From contig NC_084827.1 of the NCBI RefSeq assembly GCF_033115175.1, positions 177,631,401 to 177,695,400 of the forward strand: 64,000 bases of DNA, read 5' to 3'. The notes beneath the pieces were generated by a model. The model searched no databases. It was given only the letters and a program-made list of their open reading frames with translations, and was not told the DNA's origin. Below are positions 52,684-62,640 of the stretch, one piece after another; the stretch's first letter is position 1, and each line of letters starts with the position of its first letter. A program made the translations under genes and the position numbers. Origin of the DNA: Lepus europaeus (taxonomy: Eukaryota; Chordata; Mammalia; Lagomorpha; Leporidae).

Positions 52684-52740
52684 TCAAAAAGTTATGGATA
52701 ACTCACATTGTCTTTAATTCCATGTTCCATGAACTTTTTA
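52684..52740. repeat. Short palindromic element (possible MITE)
   Basis: 'tcaaaaagttatgga' (52684-52698) is mirrored as an inverted repeat by 'tccatgaacttttta' (52726-52740) with one unpaired base. The form suggests a miniature mariner-like relic; the class is not certain. Confidence 0.4.
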
Positions 52741-53509
52741 AAACCTCCAGCTCCGGGCACGCTCCATGATGCCGGTTGTCACAAACTTCTCAGGTGTCCT
52801 GTGCTCTGGTAGCACGCAGCAATAGGACACCCAGTTCTCATTTTGTAGTTGGTGGTTAACACACTGTACCCGTTTTCCTGTCTGGTGCCTGTGCCCTAAA
52901 AAAACCCTCAAGACAACAACCAACCCCCAAGCCCATAAGCCTCTTAACTGAAGGGCCTGCCCTGCCCCTGCAGGCCGGATGCTGGGTTACAAATTGGGAG
53001 AAGAAACATGCGCATAGCTTCACCTCACTGGACACCAACAAGGCCTGCTCTAGGCAGGCTTTCCCAGACTTGGGGATCCGTTGGCCAGTAAACGTGGAAA
53101 CGAAACCTAGGGGAAGGTTGCCAACTTTTCATTTTTGCTAAGGACTTTTTTCTGATCTACCATGAACTCATTTTATGAAGAGGAAGGGGGCCTTTGTCCT
53201 TGGGCTTAAGAGCAGCATTCTGAAATATCTATGGGCAGTGGCCCGATGTCTGCATTAATTCTCAAATAGGGAAAAAAGAATCAGACATAGAAGAGTACAT
53301 GTTGCAAAATGTGCAGTGTGGAATCTTTGGTGTTTGGTATTTATTCTTGAAACTTGTCTGTGTATTCTGAAGTTTCATAATTAAATTCTAGAAAGTGCAG
53401 AACTAATGGCAAAAGACATATCTTGGTTGCCATGGGCTGGAGGGTTGGTGGAGGAGTTGATGGAAATGAGTCCTGGGGAACTCCAGGGTGATGAAATATT
53501 TTGTTGTTG

Positions 53510-53866
53510 GGGCCGGTGCTGTAGCATAGTGGGTGAAGCTGCCGCCTGCAGTGCCAGCATCCCATATGGGCACCAGTTTGAGTTCTGGCTGCTCCACTTG
53601 CAATTCAGCTCTCTGCTATGGCCTGAGAAAGCAGTAGAAGATGGCCCAAGTCCTTGGACCCCTGCACCTGTGTGGGAAGACCTGGAGGGAGCTCCTGGTT
53701 CCTGATCAGCGCCACTCTGGCCATTGTGGCCAATTGGGGAGTGAACCAGTGGATGGAAGACTCTCTCTCTCTCTCTCCCTCTCCCTCCTTCTCTCTCTCT
53801 CTCTCTGCCTCTCCTCTCTCTGTGTAACTCTGACTTTCAAATAAATAAATAAATCTTAAAAAATAT
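53510..53866 (+). repeat. C-repeat SINE with target duplication
   Basis: Sense full-length copy starting GGGCCGGTGCTGTAGCATAG, with a long (CT)n stretch (53761-53820), ending AATAAATAAATAAATCTTAA. Perfect 14-bp duplication ATATTTTGTTGTTG at 53496-53509 and 53867-53880. Confidence 0.95.
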
Positions 53867-53880
53867 ATATTTTGTTGTTG

Positions 53881-54168
53881 AATTTATCTGGGAGACAGAT
53901 TGAGTAAGCTTCCATTCACTGGTTTACTCTCCATATGCCCATGACATCTGGTGCTGGGACAGACCAAAGCCAGGAACCAGAAACTCAATGCCAGTTCTCC
54001 ATGTGATAGCAGGAACCCAAATATTTGAGCCATTTCCACTGCCTCCCAAGATGCACATTAGCAAGGACCTGGAATCAGGAGCAGAGCTGGGACCTGAAGC
54101 CAGGCACTCCAATATGGTATGCTGGCACTTTACCCAGTGTCTTAACCACTAGGGCAAATGCTCACCCC
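53881..54168 (-). repeat. C-repeat SINE, old
   Basis: Diverged antisense copy from 'aatttatctgggagacagat' to GGGCAAATGCTCACCCC; the younger SINE before it landed at its tail side. Confidence 0.78.
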
Positions 54169-54409
54169 AGAACGTCCTATGAATAAACATGGTGGTTATT
54201 CAGCTGTATGCGATTACCAAAACTCAGCAGAATGTACACATAGAGTTGATGAATCAGGTTGAATACAAATGTCTATCTCAATCAAGATGGAGGGGAAGAA
54301 GGAAATTATATAACAACAAGAATTTGGAACTGTCACAATCTTAGAGTAAAAAACAATCCTTTATGTTGGGTAAATTTTGCTCTTAGAAAAAATTCACGAG
54401 TGTCCATGT

Positions 54410-54736
54410 GGGGCCAGCGCAGTGGTGTAGTGGGTAAAGCTGCCGCCTGCAGTGCCAGCCATCCCATATGGATGCCAGTTCGAGTCCCAGCTGCTCCACT
54501 TCCGATCCAACTCTCTGCTATGACCTGGGAAAGCAATAGAAGATGGCTCAAGTCCTTGGGCCCCTGCACCTGCATGGATGACTGGGAGGAAGCTCCTGGT
54601 TTCAGATCAGTGCAGCTCCGGCCGTTGCGGCCAACTGGGGAGTGAACCAGCAGATGGAAGACCTCTCTCTTCTCTGCCTCTCCTCTCTCTATGTAACTTT
54701 CTCTCTTTCAAATAAATAAATCTTTAAAAAAAAAAA
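54410..54736 (+). repeat. C-repeat SINE with target duplication
   Basis: Sense full-length copy starting GGGGCCAGCGCAGTGGTGTA and ending AATAAATAAATCTTTAAAA. Perfect 11-bp duplication AGTGTCCATGT at 54399-54409 and 54737-54747. Confidence 0.95.
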
Positions 54737-55153
54737 AGTGTCCATGTTTTATTCAGTTCTTCACAAAGACACAAAACAATCCATTACAGAGCAGGGTTTG
54801 GAATGGTATGCCCAAGAGTGAGACTGGTCATCCAGTCCACTCCTGATCTCCCACCTACAAGGCACTGGCGGGTCAGTGTTAGGATCTGCTGACCTGCGCC
54901 CTCCCATTGGCCTGGCACCCAGGAGGCAGCAGGAGGCCAGGGGAAGCCAGGAGCACCTGCAGCTGCAGCGTGGACTCGGGTCGCACAGCCACAGCTCCAG
55001 CTCCAGTAGCCCCTCTTACGACAGCACCAAGGACGATCTGTGGCCATTTTTCTTCCTCTTACCTTTGTTTTTGCAAGGTTTAAATTTCATAATCATTTTA
55101 TATTTTAATTTTTCTGTTATAGAAGAAGTAAATGAGAAATTTTTCACATTAAA

Positions 55154-55181
55154 TTTTTCACATTCGATAGAATGTGAAAAA
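55154..55181. repeat. Perfect 12-bp inverted repeat
   Basis: TTTTTCACATTC, a four-base loop GATA, then GAATGTGAAAAA. A partial extra copy of the left arm ('ttttcacatt') lies just upstream at 55141-55150. Confidence 0.9.
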
Positions 55182-56448
55182 ATTGTTCAAGCAATTAAGA
55201 CATAGCATTCACAACATACAGAGAGCCCCACTGTTAGCTCCATAGTGCATTCCCTTGGGCGTGATGTGCAGGTATGTGAACATACATCTGTATGTGTCCA
55301 TTCGTATGTGTGTGTCAATAGTGTGCACACATATACACACACAAAGTCTGTGTTTTCAAACAGTGATCATATCACACATGCCATTCTACAAGCTTTTTTT
55401 AAATTGTAGTCTCTACCATCCTACTCCAGTAGTTCTCATCTTGCCATATTCAGATTCTTGCAAAGGAGCCAAAATGTTCTGTCTTGTCTACTTGAGTATC
55501 CAAACTGGAACCACGTGTTACATCTGAATGCTGAGTCCCTGCCGGGTCTTTTAACTGAATCCCTTAATTCTGTGGCATTAACTTAAGTAAGACACCAGCT
55601 ACTTTCTGGATTTGTCTGGCGGCTCTCTTGTGTCATTTAGCTTGTTCCTCTCTCCACTGCATTTTCAATAAACTGGAAGTGACGTCTAAAGACTTCAGGG
55701 GTCCAGGCTAACCAAAAGGGGCATAGCACATGTAGCTAATGCACTTGCTGCTACACAGGTTTACCACTGGGTGTGTGGTGTACCTCATGATGCAACCGTG
55801 ATCACCGTGGTGCTGTGGGGACTGCTGTTTCTCCTAACGGTTGTAAGGCCAGTGGATAATTCTTGTGTTTTAAAGTGTGGGTTTTATTATTGTTCAAGTA
55901 TGGTGAGGCCAGTAGATCAAGAGGTTATTGATATTATAATGACTTGTCATTCACAGTTCCCAAGAGGAGGGTCTTGGGAAGAGCCACATGTGGCACATGA
56001 GGGTTGGTTAGGGAGTGGAGGGGAAACATGGGCTAGAGTCTTGTGGGTTCTGTGGCAAGGAGCAGGCTAAGCAGGCTAAGCAGACTTGGGATTGGCCACT
56101 GAACCATTTCAGCAGGCTCGGGTATGGGGGCCGTTGCTGATGATTTGATGCTTGGCCCTCTGGTCTAAGAGCAGGGTCAGTCCATGGGCTCTGTTGGTTT
56201 GTTTGCATTTACATGGTGCCCTGGGAGGACCCCTTGCTCACTGTAGGAATCCGTTGGCCCTGGGAGGGGCAGTCTCCCCAGGGTCAGCAGTGCCAACAAT
56301 CAAAGCAGTGGAAACAGAGAAGATAGAAAAGCAAGAGTAATACAGTCAGCGTTTGTCAAATTACATTTTTCTAATTTTATCCTTTTTTTGTTTGTTTATT
56401 AGCTGCCACTCTTTTTTTTTTTTTTTTTCAAAAGGAAGGATTGTACTT

Positions 56449-56722
56449 TCTTTTTTAAAGATTTAATTGATTAAGAGTTAGAGTTACAGAGGGAGGGAGA
56501 GACAGAAAGGTCTTCCATCTGCCGGTTCACTTCCCAAATGGCCATAACAGCTGGAGCTTCTTCTGGGTCTCCAACACAGGCACGGGGCCCAAGCACTGCT
56601 TTCACAGGCCATAAACAAAGAGCTGGGATGGAAGAGGAGCATCCGGGACATGAACTGGCACCCATACGGGATTCTGGCCCCACAGGAAGAGGCTTAGCCT
56701 ACTACGCCACAGCACTGGCCCC
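56449..56722 (-). repeat. C-repeat SINE
   Basis: Antisense copy from 'ttcttttttaaagatttaat' to CCACAGCACTGGCCCC, shortened in the core; a separate T-run lies at 56412-56428. Confidence 0.88.
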
Positions 56723-56869
56723 TCCTCTATTTTATTTTTAAGTGGTTTTCCCCTTGGAAATAACTTATTTTTATCAATTTCAGGTAAAATTAAAGAGTAG
56801 TCACTAACTATGAGACTTCTGCAACCCAGTGACTCATTCACTCCAAGTGCACTGAGAGAATCAGTACAT

Positions 56870-57410
56870 TGGATGCTATTCTGGATACAAGAGACGGGAC
56901 AGGGTAGAGAACAGTCAAAAATCTCTACATGCTTGAAACTTGCACTCCAGTGAGTGGGTTAGGAGAACAGACAATAAACAAGATAACACAAGTAAACTCT
57001 CTGGTTTTTTAGATGGTGACATGCTTGTACAAAAAATAACAACAATGCAGGGAAGGAGACGTGTTGCATGAGTTGAGTTGGTTCACAATAGGGCATATGA
57101 TGGACGGGTCACCTTGAAGTAAAGCCTCAAAGGCACTGAAGAGGTGAGGCATGTGGCTATCTGGGAAGAATGTTCCAGGAGAGGAAGCAGCAAGTGTGAC
57201 AGCCCTGGGGCAGGTTTAAAGAAAAGTGAAGAGGCCAGTGGATTGGAGCAAGGGGGGATGGATGAGTACGGCCAGAGGTCGCAGAGCCCAGAGTATGCAT
57301 GTGTAGAGCTGGATGCAAAGCCACTGCAGTATTTGAGTAAGCGCCAGCACCCAAATGTCACAGCGGGCTTTCTGCTTAGACTCGCCTCATTCCCAGGCGC
57401 TGGGTGAAGT
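56870..57410 (+). repeat. Probable old interspersed repeat
   Basis: 'acttgcactccagtgagtgg', 'agaacagacaataaacaaga', 'gaatgttccaggagaggaag' and 'cagccctggggcagg' occur in the order seen in a widespread ancient mammalian repeat. Family name not certain by eye. Confidence 0.45.
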
Positions 57411-58149
57411 CCACTAGGTCAGTGTGCAGCGACAACAGTGTCCTATCCACTTATTCCTGGAATGTGCTTGACTGCAGGTAGTGTTTTAGGCACTGTGTAG
57501 ACAGAAGTGAGGGAAATGCAGTGGCCTGGGCCCCTGCCTCATGGTGCCTAAGAGATGAGAGATGGTAAAATAATCTGCCCGGCAAAAATGAAACGCACCC
57601 GTGCCTCCATCCTAGTCCTTAGGATGAGAGACAGCTCCCCTGAGGAAGGGACTCCTGGTCAATATCTGAAGGGCCAGAAGTGTCCACAGGTGGAGAGAGG
57701 AGAGGATGGTCCCAGGCAAAAAGGACAGCAGAAGAGGGCAAGGCGCGGGGTGGAGCCACCAGGCAGAAGGCAAGTGGAGGCCTGAGCATGACTCAGTGAG
57801 AGCAACGGGATGACGTCAGCAGAGGTGCCGGCCGGGGCTCAGCAGGTGGAGAAGGGCCTGAGCAGTCAAGCCAAGGTGGTGGTGTGCCGTCATCAGGAGG
57901 CCCTGGGTCCCAGAAACACCGGGACTCACCAGGACTCCTGGCGTAATCAACAGGATGAGGGGTGGAGCCGCTGGGCCCGGCTGGCCTGGGCGCACGTGGC
58001 ACATTCACCTTGAGGTTGACATTTCTCCCCGACCTTTTTGCTCACGTAACGCCTGCTGAGTTTAATCAAGCTTGTCATTGTGCTTGTAAATCCCCAGTCT
58101 TGCTGATGGCAGGGAGTGAAGGGATAAGTGGTCTATTTCCAGAGCCCAA

Positions 58150-58560
58150 AGAGGTTTAGGATAAAAAGCAGCTTCCAGTTTGCCACCACACCTTCCCCGG
58201 GCGGACTGGATGGCCCCTGCTTTCACAGGATCCTCAGGAAGGAGACTGGGGCCCTTGCTTAATGCTTGGAACTGCTGAAGCGATCAGTTCCCTGTCTCAA
58301 CACTAATCCAATTTCCGCTCTACTCCTTAAATGGGATTTGACTTCTAGACACTGAGAGCTGGGTGCTGGGCCCCCTCGCCAGATCCCCTACAAATTCCCA
58401 CACACGTCAGCCGGGGGCTTCACCCGTACCTCCGCCAGGTCATCTGGTAGGACAACCCCCTCTGGCTCAGGACAGGGGCTGGCTGCTCGTTGTCCGAGCA
58501 CAGAGGGACCCTCTCCTGGCCGCCTGGGTCAACTCACCTGGTTGGTGACAAATCACAAGG
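58150..58560 (+). promoter_or_regulatory. SAG: Candidate SAG promoter and non-coding exon 1
   Basis: This unique, repeat-free stretch lies 0.7-1.1 kb before the first SAG coding exon. It has a photoreceptor-type homeobox site TAATCC (58304-58309, the CRX/OTX core) and a TATA-like ATAAAAAG near 58160. The segment from about 58345 could be a first exon, with possible donors such as 'aaggtatgtg' near 58558. SAG in other mammals has a non-coding first exon and CRX-responsive promoter, but the exact exon cannot be fixed here. Confidence 0.35.
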
Positions 58561-59177
58561 TATGTGACCATCACAACCCCAGCCTTCTCAGAAGCCCAGA
58601 CCAGGATGGGCACTTTCACAGTCACTCTGTCTTGGTTTTGCCTTTTCTGTGTGGTTTCCACCAGATTGTCCTTACTAAGGAAACTCAGCATTTCAGTTCA
58701 GACCACACAGATGGCGTCTCATTTGTGTGTGAAACTGGGGAGTGATAAAAGGGACAGCAGGCAAAGATCCGAATAGAACTTTGGTATTTTAATATATTCT
58801 TGCAAACTGTATTTGTGAAGTGAGTACATTGTGGTGTTCACGAACTTTTTTGTAGTTGTTTGCCATAAGGCACAGTCACAACAGACTCCTAGATGCAACC
58901 TGGCTGTGTGTGACAACACAAAAGGTTGATCATAAAGTAGCACCTTCTTGTTGGAATGTAGCAGGACTTCCTGGGGAAGTTTATTAAGAAGTGTTTAAGG
59001 CTTAGAAAAATAAAACACATTGTGGGGGGGTGGGGAGAAGAGTTGAGACCACAATAAAATACAACCTAAACAAAGACCTCATTTAGTCCAGCATGGATGT
59101 TGCAGTAGGTGGATGGAAGTGGCCAATGGCTGTGCTGTTCTTGACTTCATATGTTGGATTGTCTCACTTTTGCCCAG

Positions 59178-59233
59178 CCCTCTAACACCTGACCTGCAGT
59201 CGACAGTGGAAGAAGCTGCCAGCGACAGACAAC
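59178..59233 (+). other. SAG: SAG exon 2, 5' untranslated part
   Basis: Two acceptors are possible: 'cttttgcccag' (exon from 59178) after a pyrimidine-rich stretch, or 'gacctgcag' (exon from 59200). The first has the better tract. The leader then runs to the ATG at 59234. Confidence 0.55.
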
Positions 59234-59299
59234 ATGGCAGCCAGCGCAAAGAGCAGCAAGTCCCATGTTATCTTCAAGAAGATCTCCCGGGACAAATCG
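59234..59299 (+). CDS. SAG: SAG (S-arrestin, rod arrestin-1), first coding exon; gene continues beyond the window
   Basis: Arrestin-1 binds phosphorylated, light-activated rhodopsin in rods and ends its signalling. The exon codes 22 residues, MAASAKSSKS then HVIFKKISRDKS, and ends at donor TCG|gtaagt in phase 0. HVIFKKISRDKS is the first beta-strand of the arrestin N-domain and is nearly invariant in S-arrestins. The start is chosen by homology to the human N-terminus MAAS. Compared with human, three residues before HVIF are absent, a 9-nt difference in a region known to vary. The next exon, expected to start with VTIYLG, is not seen up to 64000, so intron 2 exceeds 4.7 kb. Confidence 0.9.
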
Positions 59300-60267
59300 G
59301 TAAGTGGCCCAGCAGTGAGTGGGAATTGAGGAAGTGCTAAGATCGAGATCAGTACCCTCTGAGGTCCGGGAAGCTCTGTGTCTGTTGCAGTGGACCATTG
59401 ATGAGACAGAAGCGAGCGAGTCAAGTGCAGAAATACAGCCTCTCTCCCATCTCCCCAAGACCTTGCTCTCGTTCCCTCCTAATCCCTCAGTTGCTGTAGC
59501 TCTCCTGCTAGGCGGCCCTGAAGCCGGGACTGACTATGTCCAGACCTGAGGCTCGCTGGGCCTTTGCCCGTCAGCTCCTGTCTCTGGGGAAAGCTCAGAT
59601 GCTGGATCAGTGAGACATGGACCTCTTTCCTCTCTGCACACCTCCCTCTCTCCCACGTCCCAGACCTCAGGTGGCCCTTCGGGACCATAGGATAAGGGAA
59701 CTTGCCCGGCTGGCTCCCTCTCCACCACTGTCCAGGGGCACACTGGATGACCTAGCTTTGCCCATGAACTTCCTGGCATGGGGGAGCTAAAAGAGGGAGT
59801 GGGGGTTCCTTGCCCCCACTCAATGATTTCTCCAGCATTGACAGCCTAGGTAGGCACCATCCGACACAAGCCACCCAGGGAGTTTTAAATTTCCCAGTAG
59901 CTATATTAAAGAAGAAACTGATGGAATTCATCTTAATTTTATTTAACCCAATCTATCCACCCAAACTATCATTTCAATGTAAACAATGTAAAAATTATTG
60001 GTGACACATCTTATGTTCCTGTACTGAGTCATTGAGGTCTGGTGCGCGTTTTACATTTGCAGCCCATGGCAATTTGGAGTGGCTGTACTCCAAGGGCCCA
60101 TCACCTCCTGTGACTGGTGGCTGCAGTACTGGGTAGTGAGCGCTTGATCATTCTTCCAGCTCACTTCTGAGGTTCATGTGGGCCCAGCAAAAACCCTCCT
60201 GTCCTTACTGTGCCACGCAGTAAGCTTTGCACACATTCTCTCTCTCTGCCCTCTCCTTTCGGTTTCC

Positions 60268-60582
60268 TTTTTTTTAAAAAAATTTATTTATTTGAAAGAC
60301 AGAGTTACAGAGACAGAGAGAAGTCTTCCATCCACTGGTTCACTCCCCAGTTGGTCACAATGGCCAGAACTGGGCTGATCTGATGCCAGGAGCCAGGAGC
60401 TTCTTCCAGGTCTCCCACGTGGGTGCAGGGGCCCAAGCATTTGGGCCATCCTCTACTGCTTTCCCAGGCGCATTAGCAGCGAGCTGGATTGGAACTAGAG
60501 CAGCCAGGACTTGAACCAGCGCCCATAGGGAATGCCTATACTGCAGGCAGCAGCTTTACCCACTATGCCACAGCTCCAGCCT
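60268..60582 (-). repeat. C-repeat SINE
   Basis: Antisense copy from 'ttttttttaaaaaaatttat' to CCACAGCTCCAGCC. Confidence 0.9.
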
Positions 60583-61418
60583 CCCTCTGCTTTCTAAGCT
60601 GGGGAATTGGGGTGACAAGTTGGGTGCCCCCCTAGCCTTTCCCACTCCAAGTTCTTTCCCCGGCTGTGTCTTCCCCGTGCACTTTATCTTGACTCCTGGC
60701 AGAAGAGGAGACAAGCTGCTTTTTCTCCTGACACCTATGTAGACATCCCTTGGACCAAGACATTTAGAGCTGTTAGAACTCTTTTGAAAAGCTCATCCAT
60801 GACTCATGGATTCGCGTCATTTCAACCTCCTCCTCTGTACCGCTCCCGGCATGGCGTGCTGGGGCTCTGTTCCCACGTCTCTGGGAGTCTCTCATCTCTG
60901 ACCTCTGCTGTGACTTCTTGGTCCCCGAGCTGGTGCGGTGGGATCAGGGGCACCCCTGCTCCGGGTGCCCCACCTCACTAGACAGCATCCAAAGAAGGGG
61001 GAGGCTATGGCTTCCTGGGGACCCCCCTCAGGGGCGGAAGCTCCTTCCCAGACTTTAGTTAATCAATCAAGACCTGTTTGTATGCCCACCCTCAACCGAT
61101 TCCGGGCCAATGGAATGGGAAGGTCATAATTGGATCAGGCCAATCAAGAGCCGCTGCACAGGGGCCACCTCCTAGTGCAGGGCCTCATGGAGGCTGGTGG
61201 ACCTGAACACGGTGGGCAACTTTTATCCAGGAAGAGGGGGCACATGGCTGTAGGGTGGGCCCTCAGCTGGCTGCTACCATCTCACATGGCGCCTCCCACT
61301 TCTCTGCCTGCTCCTGTGGTCCCCCTCCTGCCACTCACACGCTGGGTCTCCTGGGCCACCACCTGCCCAGGGGCCTACACCTTCAGCATCTCCCTGCTTT
61401 GACCATTGTGGTAGCCTG

Positions 61419-61420
<2 letters not shown>

Positions 61421-61452
<32 letters not shown>
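61421..61452. repeat. (TC)n microsatellite
   Basis: About fifteen uninterrupted TC units. Confidence 0.95.
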
Positions 61453-61455
<3 letters not shown>

Positions 61456-61737
61456 TGCCTAAGCAGAAAAACAAGCCCCTGACCTTGGGCATCTTAAAAA
61501 ACAACCACCACCCTACCCCCACCCCAGGCTCCTGGCCCTATCCCCTTTCTGGCTCTTCTCACAGGCAAAGCTTGAAAGAGAAGAAAACAGCCTCTCCACC
61601 CCCCGCCCCTCTTCCTGCCACCTGCACTTCTGTCTTCTCTCCTCCCAGCCACGATCAGGCTGCCATGTGGGCTTTCCCCCGAGCCACCCTGTTGTCTATG
61701 AGCCAAGCCCAGTGTTCTCTGGAAGACGGGGCTAGCT

Positions 61738-61800
61738 CCTATCTCACGGAGACGTTGTGAGGATTAAATGAAACAGAGCATGGTGCTTCAGTGAACACCT
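61738..61800 (+). repeat. MIR-like fragment
   Basis: 'acgttgtgaggattaaatga' followed by 'gcatggtgcttcagtgaaca' fits the MIR 3' part. Confidence 0.5.
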
Positions 61801-62292
61801 GGTGAGCACAGACCTGCTAAGGCCTTGCAGCTGTCTCATTGCCTCCTGCTTACCATGTTTCTTGGTCTCCCCAGACTCCCTGGGGTCCGGCCCTGTAAGA
61901 CCCTTTCTGGCATCAGCCTACATCCATACAGGGTGGCCACTCGCCAGCCAGGTAGGCCATGGGCAGTTCTGAAGCGCTGCCTTGGCTCTGAGCTTTGCGT
62001 ATGTTGGTCTTGTGTTCAGAGAGCGCCCCTCACCATCCCCCCACCCCGGCTGAAATGTGGCCCTTGGGTCTCTGCAGAGGCAGCCTTGTCTGGAAGGAAG
62101 AGCCTTGGCTCTCTGTCCCTCCCCCTCCCCAGAGGCTCCCTCCTCATCCACCTCTTCCCTGGCATTTTCCCAAACCAAAGAGTGGGGACCTAGCAGGCCC
62201 AGGAGATGCCTTGTTTGGTTGCTATCCCCAGGGCCCCATAGAGCTGCAGGGGCCTCCATGCCAGGGCATGGGAGGAATGAAAGCAGCTCCTG

Positions 62293-62640
62293 GCTGGCGC
62301 CGTGGCTTAACAGGCTAATCCTCTGCCTTGCGGCGCCGGCATACTGGGTTCTAGTCCCGGTTGGGGCGCCGGATTCTGTCCCGGTTGCCCCTCTTCCAGG
62401 CCAGCTCTCTGCTATGGCCCGGGAGTGCAGTGGAGGATGGCCCAAGTGCTTGGGCCCTGCACCCCATGGGAGACCAGGAGAAGTACCTGGCTCCTGGCTT
62501 TGGATCAGCGAGATGCACTGGCCGCAGCGGCCATTGGAGGGTGAACCAACGACAAAAAGGAAGACCTTTCTCTCTGTCTCTCTCTCTCTCTCTATCCACT
62601 CTCCCTGTCAAAAAAAAAAAAGAAAGAAAGAAAGAAAAAA
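62293..62640 (+). repeat. C-repeat SINE, 'gacaggcagag' subfamily, with target duplication
   Basis: Sense full-length copy starting GCTGGCGCCGTGGCTTAACA and ending CCACTCTCCCTGTCAAAAAA with an (AAAG)n tail. Perfect 14-bp duplication GAAAGCAGCTCCTG at 62279-62292 and 62641-62654. Confidence 0.95.

Larger units (their letters stand above)
46491..58150. other. Intergenic region between ATG16L1 and SAG
   Basis: 11.7 kb with no supported gene. It holds about ten CSINEs, one LINE-1 3' end at 49319-49930, simple repeats and a probable old repeat at 56870-57410. The stretches 46500-48690, 51100-51470, 52530-53500, 54750-56440 and 57420-58150 contain no recognised element apart from the hairpins listed separately. 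Confidence 0.75.

Noticed and set aside
61415-61455. CRISPR-like or tandem array
   Set aside because: It is a simple (TC)n microsatellite; no spaced direct repeats exist anywhere in the window.
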